32,527 nt of DNA, from contig WRII01000031.1 of the NCBI GenBank assembly GCA_009782825.1, forward strand, positions 1 through 32,527, written 5' to 3'. Shown one piece after another: positions 1 to 7,144 of this stretch. A program made the translations under genes and the position numbers. Below the pieces are notes generated by a model. That model searched no databases. It was not told where the DNA came from and saw only the letters and a list, made by a program, of their open reading frames with translations. Each line of letters opens with the position of its first letter. The first letter of the stretch is position 1. The stretch is from Peptococcaceae bacterium (lineage in GTDB: Bacteria > Bacillota > Desulfitobacteriia > Desulfitobacteriales > Syntrophobotulaceae).

Positions 1-148
1 TGGCAGAGGAGCTTAGAAGCGCACAATCGCGTAGAATCGAGCGCGTTAAATGTTCGCCTGCTCTGTGTGGCCGGCTCAAGAAGCATCATATGTTTTTGGA
101 ATATTATGCTACAACAATTCATTGGTGCGCCCGGTTCATTGCTCCCCC

Positions 149-178
149 TTGACAAAAAACCCTCCGAAAGTTTATACT
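149..178 (+). promoter_or_regulatory. sigma-A-like promoter for the ligase-ACP pair
   Basis: A perfect -35 box TTGACA (149-154) lies 18 bp before TATACT (173-178). The ligase starts about 60 bp downstream, giving a leader of ordinary length. The remaining 148 bases at the left edge hold no gene I can support. Confidence 0.75.
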
Positions 179-238
179 CTAGCAGAAATCGGTTTATTCT
201 AAGTTATTCTGAGTATATATCTACGGAGGCGACACCCC

Positions 239-2029
239 TTGCAAGTGACTAAAACCCATTTAGCGATCTTAGAGGCTTTTAAAAACATTCAGACCCTTCC
301 TGACATACTCAATCGCGGAACCAGCTGTTTTGCCGATTATCCGGTTGTTGAGATAAGAGAAAAGGATCATGTGAAGTCCATAACATATGGACAACTCAAA
401 CAGGATATTTCATGTATTGTTTCTGTGTTGGCACAAAAAGGGATCCATGCTCAACATTTAGCCATTATAGGGAACTTTTGCTATGAATGGCTCGTCCTCT
501 TTTTTGGCGTTGTTTCCTCCGGTAATATTGCTGTCCTGATTGACAGGACATTTAATGAAAAAGACACAGAAGAGCTGATGCGCCAAGGAGATGTCAGCGC
601 CCTTTTTATTGAATCACGCCAAACCAAAAAGGCGGCATACTTGAAATCCATCTTTGATCCTTTAGAAACGTTTACGTTCGATGAAAATCAAAAGCCCGGA
701 AATCAGAGAAAAAGCCAAGAGGAAGAGGCTGCTGAAAAAAGCAGCGTTAACGAAAATGATTTCCCGAATATCCGCCATCTTTTAGGTCAGCCCCTCGCAG
801 ATAAGAACATAGCCACTCAAGATATAGCTGCTCCAGAGATATCTGCTGCTCCAGAGATATCTGCTGCTTCAGACAGAACCCTCCATCCCGACCAAACCGC
901 ACTGATGGTTTTCACCTCAGGAACCACAGGACGCAGCAAAGCCGTTTTGCTGTCCCACAAAAACATATGCGATGACCTCTGTTGTTCCCTCATGTTATTT
1001 GAAAACATTTATGGTCCCGGTGATAAAGAAATCCCCTTCTTACCTCCTCACCACATGTTTCAATTAACCACAGGGATCTTACCGCCCCTGTATTATTGTG
1101 CGACGCTCTGTTTTGGCGGAGGTCTGAAACACATCTCTAGTGACCTTAAATTTTTCAAACCCGTTATGATGATTGTGGTCCCCATGGCCGTAGAGGGGCT
1201 CTACAAAAAGATATCTATTGAAATAAGCAAAAAAGGGAAAGAAAAACAAATGCGCCGCGCTGTTAAATTAAGCAATTTTTTGCGTCTGTTTAAAATCGAC
1301 CTGCGCAGAAAACTATTTAAAGATATCCATGAAAGCTTAGGCGGCAAGATGCACGACATGATTTGCGGAGGCGCTTTTCTCGACCCCTCCTTAGTCAAAA
1401 TCTTCAACGATTGGGGATTTTCCCTCAGGAACGGATATGGCATCACTGAGTGTTCCCCTGTTGTGGCCTGCAATATGCCCAAAAAGAGCCGGGCAGGGTC
1501 TGTTGGCGTCATAGCGCCTGCCCCCTACTGTGAGGTGAAAATTGAGAAAAGAGAAATTTGGGTACGAGGGTCCATTGTCATGCAAGGATACTATCAGGAT
1601 CAAGACGCTATGGACAACGCCATTGATGACGGCTGGTTTAAAACAGGAGATTTAGGTTATATTGATGAAGATGGTTTCCTTTTTATTACTGGAAGAAAAA
1701 AACACCTGATCATTCTATCTGATGGCAACAACATATCACCAGAAGAACTTGAAGCTCCTTTAGACAAACTGCCTCTTGTCCAATCCGTGCTTGTTGACAC
1801 GAAAGAACACAATAGGATCACCGCCATTACAGCTTTCATTTATCCCGATCACGAGTATGCCCGCCAAACGGAAATCACCGATATTCAATCAACCCTGGAA
1901 CAGGAAATCGCCAAAATCAATGCCGAGCTTCCTTCTTACAAGAAAATTCAAAAAGTTGAAATCTGTCATGAGGATTTTGAGAAAACCGCCCTGGGAAAAG
2001 TTAAAAGGTATAGATACATTCAAAAATAA
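239..2029 (+). CDS. AMP-binding acyl-adenylate ligase (acyl-CoA/acyl-ACP synthetase type)
   Basis: This is an ANL-superfamily enzyme of 596 residues that would activate a carboxylic acid with ATP and hand the acyl-AMP to a thiol. Visible motifs are the P-loop-like TSGTTGRSK at about 226-234, YGITECSP near 400, the TGDLG/ITGRKKH hinge region near 475-495, and the C-terminal catalytic lysine in TALGKVKR near 586. The start is TTG at 239, chosen because GGAGG lies at 225-229, nine bases upstream; the reading frame fits the family from there. Residues 197-211 hold a duplicated six-residue unit (AAPEIS) that looks like a recent in-frame insertion between the N-terminal region and the P-loop. The next gene encodes an acyl carrier protein 49 bp downstream, so the natural acceptor is probably that carrier's phosphopantetheine arm rather than free CoA. 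The substrate cannot be read from the sequence. Confidence 0.88.
   Translation: MQVTKTHLAILEAFKNIQTLPDILNRGTSCFADYPVVEIREKDHVKSITYGQLKQDISCIVSVLAQKGIHAQHLAIIGNFCYEWLVLFFGVVSSGNIAVLIDRTFNEKDTEELMRQGDVSALFIESRQTKKAAYLKSIFDPLETFTFDENQKPGNQRKSQEEEAAEKSSVNENDFPNIRHLLGQPLADKNIATQDIAAPEISAAPEISAASDRTLHPDQTALMVFTSGTTGRSKAVLLSHKNICDDLCCSLMLFENIYGPGDKEIPFLPPHHMFQLTTGILPPLYYCATLCFGGGLKHISSDLKFFKPVMMIVVPMAVEGLYKKISIEISKKGKEKQMRRAVKLSNFLRLFKIDLRRKLFKDIHESLGGKMHDMICGGAFLDPSLVKIFNDWGFSLRNGYGITECSPVVACNMPKKSRAGSVGVIAPAPYCEVKIEKREIWVRGSIVMQGYYQDQDAMDNAIDDGWFKTGDLGYIDEDGFLFITGRKKHLIILSDGNNISPEELEAPLDKLPLVQSVLVDTKEHNRITAITAFIYPDHEYARQTEITDIQSTLEQEIAKINAELPSYKKIQKVEICHEDFEKTALGKVKRYRYIQK
827..862 (+). repeat. 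2 x 18-bp in-frame tandem duplication in the ligase
   Basis: Two exact copies of GCTGCTCCAGAGATATCT lie head to tail, followed by a partial third copy (GCTGCT). The unit is a multiple of three, so the frame is kept and AAPEIS is repeated. Confidence 0.9.
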
Positions 2030-2058
2030 GGGGCTGTAACTAAATAAGTTACAGTCCC
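2030..2058 (+). repeat. hairpin made of two inverted AGTTACAGTCCC elements
   Basis: GGGGCTGTAACT (2030-2041) and AGTTACAGTCCC (2047-2058) form a stem with one G-T pair and an AAATA loop. It begins right at the ligase stop codon and ends before the Shine-Dalgarno sequence of the carrier gene. No T-run follows, so it is more likely an mRNA processing or stability element, or a dispersed repeat, than a terminator. Related copies occur at 16296, 22333, 24974 and 29230. Confidence 0.7.
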
Positions 2059-2078
2059 TAAACAAAGGAGAAACTCAA

Positions 2079-2318
2079 ATGCAACAACAACAGCTGCTCG
2101 ACAAAGTCATTGCACTCATTCGTGACCATCTCAATCTTCAGGATATGGATATCACAGGAGAAACCCAGCTCGTTTTTGATCTTGGCTTAACCTCAGTAGA
2201 CCTTTTAGATATGTGCGGCGCCTTGGAAAACGAATTGGGGGTCGTCGTCAATGAGGATAAGATCGTGCGCATGGAAACGGTGAGTGACATTGTGCACTGT
2301 TTAGAAGAGCACCCCTAA
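2079..2318 (+). CDS. acyl carrier protein
   Basis: A 79-residue free-standing carrier protein. The phosphopantetheine attachment Ser39 sits in DLGLTSVDLL, where the usual Asp before Ser is Thr. Helix II (VDLLDMCGALENELG) and the acidic surface are typical of the family. It is preceded by AAAGGAG at 2064-2070 and follows the ligase with 49 bp between them, so the two are almost certainly co-transcribed and work together: the ligase would load this carrier. It is probably not the housekeeping fatty-acid AcpP, because of the altered motif and the lack of fab neighbours. It ends 15 bp before the stop codon of the convergent exporter gene. Confidence 0.88.
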   Translation: MQQQQLLDKVIALIRDHLNLQDMDITGETQLVFDLGLTSVDLLDMCGALENELGVVVNEDKIVRMETVSDIVHCLEEHP

Positions 2319-2333
2319 AGCACCCTGTTTCCT

Positions 2334-4664
2334 TCAGTCTTCCCAGCCGGATTTCCAGTCAGATTTCCCTCTCGGCGTTCCCGGCGCCGGTCTTTGATTC
2401 CCTGAACGCGGTGACGAAGATGATTCATGAGGCGAACGTGGGTCATGAGGCGAACGCGGCTCATGGGGCGAACGTGCCTCATGAGGCGAACGCGGCTCAT
2501 GGGGCGAACGCGGATCATGAGGCGAACGTGGCTCATGGGGCGAACGCGGATCATGAGGCGAACGCGGATCATGAGGCGAACGTGGCTCATGGGGCGAACG
2601 TGGCTCATGAGGCGAACGTGGCTCATGGGGCGAACGTGGATCATGAGGCGAACGTGAATCATGAGGCGAACGCGGCTCATGAGACGAACGCGGCTCATAG
2701 GCCGAACGCAGCTCATGGGGTGAATACGGTTCATATGGCGAAGGGGGTTTGCCCGGCACATAGGGTGAACGTGGCCCATGTGGCGAACGTGGTTCACGTG
2801 TAGAACGTGGATCAGGGAGCAACCGCAGCTCACGCGGAAAATGGGGCGCATGCCATACCGACACCCTGCCTTGGTCAAAGGTCACTTTCATCTCGGGTTT
2901 CAACGTTTCGCATTCATAATGGGTAATCATGAGAATCAGCTTTTCCTCCGCCAATCTCATAATAATACGGCTTACAAGGTCGCTGTTCTCCGCGTCCAGC
3001 GCCGACAAAGGCTCGTCCATAATCATAATGGGCACTTCTTTTAATATCCCCCGGGCGATCAGAATTCTTTGCTTCTCCCCCCCAGATAAATTCACACGCT
3101 CCGTGATAACACTGTTATAGTCCTGAGGCAGCGACATTATTTTTTTGTGCAGCCGCAGCATGCTGCAGACCTCCATAGCCTCATCCAGCCAGACATCCTT
3201 ATCCCCAAAGCTGATATTGTTAAAAACCGAATCATTTAAAATCTCGCTTTCCTGCGGAACATAGGCAATATTTCCACGCAGCGTGGCAATCGAAATATCA
3301 TTGATATCCCTGTTTCCGTAAAAAATCTTCCCTCGCGGCACCGGATACAGCCCCAGAAACAGTTTCGTGAACGTGGTTTTCCCTGATCCCGACTCTCCGA
3401 CAATATTGACAAGACCCCGGGGCGGCAGCCGCAAAGAAATGTTTTTCAGAACTGTGTTGCTCCCCTCCTCCGTCTCATAGGCAAAAGACAGATCCCGCAC
3501 TGTAACATGAGGAAATTTGAGAGTTCCTTGGTATTTCCCAATATCCTCCTGTTCCAGTTCCGTATACCCATCAATACGCTCAAAGATCGGTTTATAGACA
3601 TTGACACTGACGGTGACGCCCATGAGCGCCTCAACCGGAGCCCCTAACATCGTATACAAAGTACTCAGACCAATGACAGTCCCCATACTCAAATCACCAC
3701 TTAAAACGCGCAAAAACCCCAAGAAATAAATCATCACGATGCACATCGTCCCCACAGCGCCAGACAAAGACCCCAGCACAGCCTCATTGATGTCCAGCTT
3801 AACAACATTTTTATACATTCTATCCGTGATGCCCCGAAATCTCTTTTCTGCCGCTTTTTCTTGATTATAGGATTTATAGGATAAAATAGCGCTGTTCGTT
3901 TGGTCAATGCAGGTACACATATCATCATAAGTCTCCTGAACAGTCAGGGACATCTTCTGAAGCCGCCTTGCGTAAAGGGTTTGGAAGATAAAATAAACTC
4001 CATACACCCCAACAGCCAAAAGTGTCAGATCCCACGACCAAGTCACCATAATGGCCAAAACAGCAACAAACGTAAACGCATTTGTAATAACATTAATAAG
4101 AACATTGGAGATAAAATCGCTGGCACTGCGCCCGTCATTCATAATCACAGAAATCATGTCGCCTCCCTTGACTTTGTTCAGAAAGCCAAAGTTCGCATAG
4201 AGCATCTTCGAAAACATCGCGTTGCGCATACCTCGTGTGATCTTCTCCGTAACACGCGTAAATACAATGGTTTGCAATATGCCTAAAACAATGCCTATCA
4301 GACCCACTGCCGCCAAACCTGCGACAGCAACAAAAATCAGCTCCTCCGCCTCGATTTTGACTTCCTGCGTCGTGTATTCTCCCAAAGTACGGAGTTGTTC
4401 ATGGGCCTCCTCAATCTGCTTTTCGGAAAGACCCTGGCTTCGCAGAGTATTGACAATTTCAACGCGCGTCTCTTCATCCTGGCTCATCCCATCAGCTTGC
4501 TCGTTCCACCTCTCAATAATACTACTATTATCAATCATCATTCTTGACACGAAAGGCAAAACAATTCCCGTCAGCGCAAGCACAATCGCCAAAAACAATC
4601 CCAGCACCTGCTGCTTCATATAGGGTTTTATGAGAATCCATACTTTTTTAAAGACGTATTTCAT
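2334..4664 (-). CDS. ABCB-type ABC exporter with long repeat tail
   Basis: A half-transporter fusing membrane and ATPase domains, about 776 residues. The membrane domain spans about residues 1-335, with an extracytoplasmic loop near 45-105. The ATPase has Walker A GESGSGKTT (about 423-431), signature LSGGEKQ (526), Walker B IMIMDEP (546) and switch His near 582. I start at ATG 4664, which has GGGGG six bases upstream; an in-frame TTG seven codons earlier is less likely. After the ATPase, about 170 residues form a tail of PRSPHE/PRSPHD repeats, rich in Arg, Ser, Pro and His, which is not part of the family. There is no C39 peptidase domain. It is the last gene of the peptide cluster, so export of the modified peptide is the likely role (inference). 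Confidence 0.85.
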   Translation of the reverse strand: MKYVFKKVWILIKPYMKQQVLGLFLAIVLALTGIVLPFVSRMMIDNSSIIERWNEQADGMSQDEETRVEIVNTLRSQGLSEKQIEEAHEQLRTLGEYTTQEVKIEAEELIFVAVAGLAAVGLIGIVLGILQTIVFTRVTEKITRGMRNAMFSKMLYANFGFLNKVKGGDMISVIMNDGRSASDFISNVLINVITNAFTFVAVLAIMVTWSWDLTLLAVGVYGVYFIFQTLYARRLQKMSLTVQETYDDMCTCIDQTNSAILSYKSYNQEKAAEKRFRGITDRMYKNVVKLDINEAVLGSLSGAVGTMCIVMIYFLGFLRVLSGDLSMGTVIGLSTLYTMLGAPVEALMGVTVSVNVYKPIFERIDGYTELEQEDIGKYQGTLKFPHVTVRDLSFAYETEEGSNTVLKNISLRLPPRGLVNIVGESGSGKTTFTKLFLGLYPVPRGKIFYGNRDINDISIATLRGNIAYVPQESEILNDSVFNNISFGDKDVWLDEAMEVCSMLRLHKKIMSLPQDYNSVITERVNLSGGEKQRILIARGILKEVPIMIMDEPLSALDAENSDLVSRIIMRLAEEKLILMITHYECETLKPEMKVTFDQGRVSVWHAPHFPRELRLLPDPRSTREPRSPHGPRSPYVPGKPPSPYEPYSPHELRSAYEPRSSHEPRSPHDSRSPHDPRSPHEPRSPHEPRSPHEPRSPHDPRSPHDPRSPHEPRSPHDPRSPHEPRSPHEARSPHEPRSPHDPRSPHESSSSPRSGNQRPAPGTPRGKSDWKSGWED
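2424..2722 (-). repeat. 18-bp tandem repeat array encoding the exporter tail
   Basis: About sixteen near-identical units of the type GAGGCGAACGTGGCTCAT (plus-strand reading) run head to tail and decay on both flanks. On the coding strand each unit gives PRSPHE or PRSPHD. Variation is mainly a few transitions, including GGGGCG/GAGGCG, GAACGT/GAACGC and CTC/ATC. The units are in phase, so copy-number change would alter tail length without breaking the frame. Confidence 0.92.
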
Positions 4665-4782
4665 ATATATCCCCCGTATCTCCAAGCCGTTATCCTTCAG
4701 GGAAGGAACCTATTCCATGACACCACGACAACACCTATGTGGCAGCCCCTATCCCTAAGGCTGGTGTCCGGCAAACTGTCCT

Positions 4783-5385
4783 CTATGGCGCTGCCTTGGC
4801 GCCGATGTTCCTCAAACCCTCAACACCCACACGAGGATCCTGACTGAACTGTGTACACTTGCGACAGTACGCAACAAAGGGCCACAGCCTATAACGTTGA
4901 ATAAGCCGGGCCACCACATAAGCACTTTGACAGTAAAAATCCTTATCAGAATACCCCTTCTCATAATAAGGATACTCTTCCCTGCATCCCGAGAAGTCGA
5001 AAGACTGATACTCACCGGAATAGTACAGAGCTAATCCTTCATTCAGCCATAACGGACATTGAGCCGAAAAGCTTTGCGCAACCGCCAAATGCACCAACTC
5101 ATGAAGTATCGTTTCAAGAATTGGCCCCCCAAAACCGTCATTCCCCTGTTCCTGTTTCACAAGATAAAGCCTATCGCCAAAGCCCGTTGCCATGATCCAT
5201 TCGGGAATGCGGAAGCCAAAATGATCCGCAAGATGCCGCGTACTTTCGAAAACTTTAACATACACACGATCTGTATAATTAAAATGTCTGCGTATAAAGG
5301 AAATTTTATGGTGAAGTTCTCTTCGCATAGAATAGAGTGACTTCAGCCACTCATCAGAAAAAACAATTCCATTAATCAGAATCAT
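4783..5385 (-). CDS. HExxH zinc metallopeptidase (peptidase MA/gluzincin-like)
   Basis: A 200-residue protein with the zinc motif HELVH at residues 95-99 and a probable third ligand Glu116 in WLNEGLA, 17 residues after the second His. This is the HExxH...E arrangement of gluzincins and the peptidase MA clan. No signal peptide or membrane segment is visible, so it should act in the cytoplasm. It lies between the MacB-like ATPase and the exporter of the peptide cluster and has its own promoter at 5439-5466. A leader-peptide protease is the obvious candidate role, because no other processing enzyme is present, but this is inference. The start ATG is preceded by AAAGGGGGG. Exact family unknown. 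Confidence 0.68.
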   Translation of the reverse strand: MILINGIVFSDEWLKSLYSMRRELHHKISFIRRHFNYTDRVYVKVFESTRHLADHFGFRIPEWIMATGFGDRLYLVKQEQGNDGFGGPILETILHELVHLAVAQSFSAQCPLWLNEGLALYYSGEYQSFDFSGCREEYPYYEKGYSDKDFYCQSAYVVARLIQRYRLWPFVAYCRKCTQFSQDPRVGVEGLRNIGAKAAP

Positions 5386-5438
5386 GGCAGTGCCCCCCTT
5401 TCAGCACCATCCCCATCCCCAATCCCTATTTCTTCGAC

Positions 5439-5466
5439 AGTATAGCACAACAAGTTTCTCTGTCAA
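5439..5466 (-). promoter_or_regulatory. sigma-A-like promoter for metallopeptidase and exporter
   Basis: On the minus strand TTGACA (5461-5466) is followed after 16 bp by TATACT (5439-5444). Both boxes are near perfect. It lies in the 109-bp gap after the ATPase gene, so the last two genes of the cluster can be expressed apart from the precursor and maturase. Confidence 0.75.
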
Positions 5467-5494
5467 GCCATCCAATTTACACTCCCCTTCATGA

Positions 5495-7120
5495 TCACCG
5501 GTTCAGGTTCACAATTGAACCTTTCCCCGCTGAGCGGGTTCCGCGTTTTCGCTCGTCCAACAACCGCTCCTCCAGCAAACGCAAACGTTCATCAATTGAC
5601 CGCTCCTCCAGCAAACGTAAGCGTTCCTCAACTGGGCTATCCTCTGAACGGCCCTCAGGCGGACGATCCTTAGGTGAACGATTCTCAGTTGGACGGCCCT
5701 CACCTGAACGATTCTCACCTGAACGATTCTCAGCTGAACGATCCTCAGCTGAACGATCTTCACCTGAGCGATCCTCAGCTAAGCGATCTTCACCTGAACG
5801 GCCCACAATGGAACGCTCCTCAACCGGACGATGTTCACCCAAACGGCCCTGGAGCAAGCGCAGCCGATCCTCATCAATGCCGCCGCCTGCCAAATTATCC
5901 TCATTCCCATACTCTTCACCCAGGCGATTCCCCAGCGCCCTTCGTCCAGATCCGCGCTTCTCAATTAAGCGCCTCTCTTCTGCGCCCCTTATAGATCTGA
6001 CTCCCTCCATGGGACGATTCTCCATGGGACGATTCTCCATGGAACGATCCTCCCTGGAGAGACTCTCTATAGAGCGGTTCCCCATGGAACGATCCTCCCT
6101 GGAGAGGCTCTCTATGGAGCGGTTCCCCATGGAACGATCCTCCCTGGAGAGACTCTCTACAGAGAGACCCTCCGGGGAGCGATTCCCCATGGAACGGATC
6201 TCCATTGCATCGCCCGCAAGCCCTTGCTCTTCACTTGAGCAATCCACCACTTCCCGGTTGATACGTCTGCGTTCCTTAAGCCTGCGCATATGTTCGTCAA
6301 CAGAACGTTCTTTAATCGTCATTGTAATGTCATTTAAAGAACCTCCCTGCCCATGCCCTTCAAGCAAACGATTCTCCATTGACCCGCTCACATAGTCACG
6401 CCCCTCACTCGAACGGGTCCCTGTCAAGCGATTCTCTATGCCCTCTCCGTAGTCACGCCCCAAAATCCGTCCGTTAACCAGGCGGATTTCCCGGGTAGAA
6501 AACACCTTCCCGATACTCTCATCATGAGTCACCATAACAATAGTTTTCCCCAACAATTTATTCAGACTATAAAAAGCCTTCAACACCTCAGCGCTCGTTT
6601 GAGCATCCAAGTTCCCCGTCGGTTCGTCCGCAAAAATAACACTGGGATCAATCGCCAAAGCGCGGGCAATCGCCACCCGCTGCTGTTGACCCCCGGACAA
6701 CTGATGCGGGTAGGCATTCAGCTTCTCCTCAATCCCCAACATCTGCACAAACTCCAGCACCTTCGCTTCCTGTTCCTTGGAAAGCTTCCGCTCCATCGTA
6801 ATCGGCAGGAAAATATTATCCCGCACATTGAGAGAAGAAACAAGGTTAAAGAACTGAAAGATAAACCCAAAAGCGTGCCGGCGCAGATCACTCATTTCCT
6901 TATCCTTCAGTTCATGTAGTTTTTTTCCATAAAATTTCACGTACCCCTCCGTAGGTTTCTCCAGACCACTCAAAAGATAAAGCAGTGTCGATTTTCCCGA
7001 TCCCGACTTTCCGACAATCGTGACAAACTGCCCCTCCTCAATATCCAGATCGACCCCATTGAGAACATGATTCTCCACACCCTGATAATACGTCATTTTT
7101 AAACTCTTAGCGCTTAACAT
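5495..7120 (-). CDS. MacB/LolD-type ABC ATPase with 319-residue repeat tail
   Basis: Residues 1-222 are a complete ATPase: Walker A GKSGSGKST (37-45), Q-loop Gln89, signature LSGGQQQ (141-147), Walker B VIFADEP (161-167) and switch His199. The normal family length is about 225-250 residues. Here another 319 residues follow, built from Arg/Glu/Ser/Asn pentads such as SAEDR, SGEDR and SAENR, plus three copies of a 15-residue unit beginning SMGNRSIESL. The tail is highly charged and probably disordered, and makes up 59 percent of the protein. The permease gene ends 24 bp upstream, so the two form one transporter of the MacB/YknYZ/BceAB kind, acting in peptide export or self-protection. What the tail does is unknown. 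Confidence 0.88.
   Translation of the reverse strand: MLSAKSLKMTYYQGVENHVLNGVDLDIEEGQFVTIVGKSGSGKSTLLYLLSGLEKPTEGYVKFYGKKLHELKDKEMSDLRRHAFGFIFQFFNLVSSLNVRDNIFLPITMERKLSKEQEAKVLEFVQMLGIEEKLNAYPHQLSGGQQQRVAIARALAIDPSVIFADEPTGNLDAQTSAEVLKAFYSLNKLLGKTIVMVTHDESIGKVFSTREIRLVNGRILGRDYGEGIENRLTGTRSSEGRDYVSGSMENRLLEGHGQGGSLNDITMTIKERSVDEHMRRLKERRRINREVVDCSSEEQGLAGDAMEIRSMGNRSPEGLSVESLSREDRSMGNRSIESLSREDRSMGNRSIESLSREDRSMENRPMENRPMEGVRSIRGAEERRLIEKRGSGRRALGNRLGEEYGNEDNLAGGGIDEDRLRLLQGRLGEHRPVEERSIVGRSGEDRLAEDRSGEDRSAEDRSAENRSGENRSGEGRPTENRSPKDRPPEGRSEDSPVEERLRLLEERSIDERLRLLEERLLDERKRGTRSAGKGSIVNLNR
5676..5810 (-). repeat. 15-bp tandem repeat array in the ATPase tail
   Basis: Nine consecutive 15-bp units of the type GAACGATTCTCACCT (plus-strand reading) encode xxENR/xxEDR pentads. 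Units at 5706-5720 and 5721-5735 are identical; the others differ at a few positions. More degenerate units flank the array. Confidence 0.9.
6039..6173 (-). repeat. 3 x 45-bp tandem repeat in the ATPase tail
   Basis: Three 45-bp units start at 6039, 6084 and 6129, each beginning ATGGAACGATCCTCCCTGG on the plus strand, and differ at only a few bases. They encode the 15-residue unit repeated in the tail. Because 45 is three times 15, this is a higher-order repeat built on the pentad array. Confidence 0.9.
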
Positions 7121-7144
7121 CCTATCGCCTCCTTAGGGCCACAT

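Noticed and set aside
67-252. A 61-codon frame at the left edge
   Set aside because: It has no ribosome site, overlaps the ligase promoter and runs into the ligase start in another frame.
2424-2722. CRISPR-like array
   Set aside because: Units are contiguous with no unique spacers, lie inside a coding frame and have no cas genes nearby.
2411-2803. A 130-codon plus-strand frame across the exporter tail repeats
   Set aside because: It is the antisense reading of an 18-bp array whose length divides by three, so any stop-free frame stays open. No ribosome site, and the minus frame continues a full ABC transporter.
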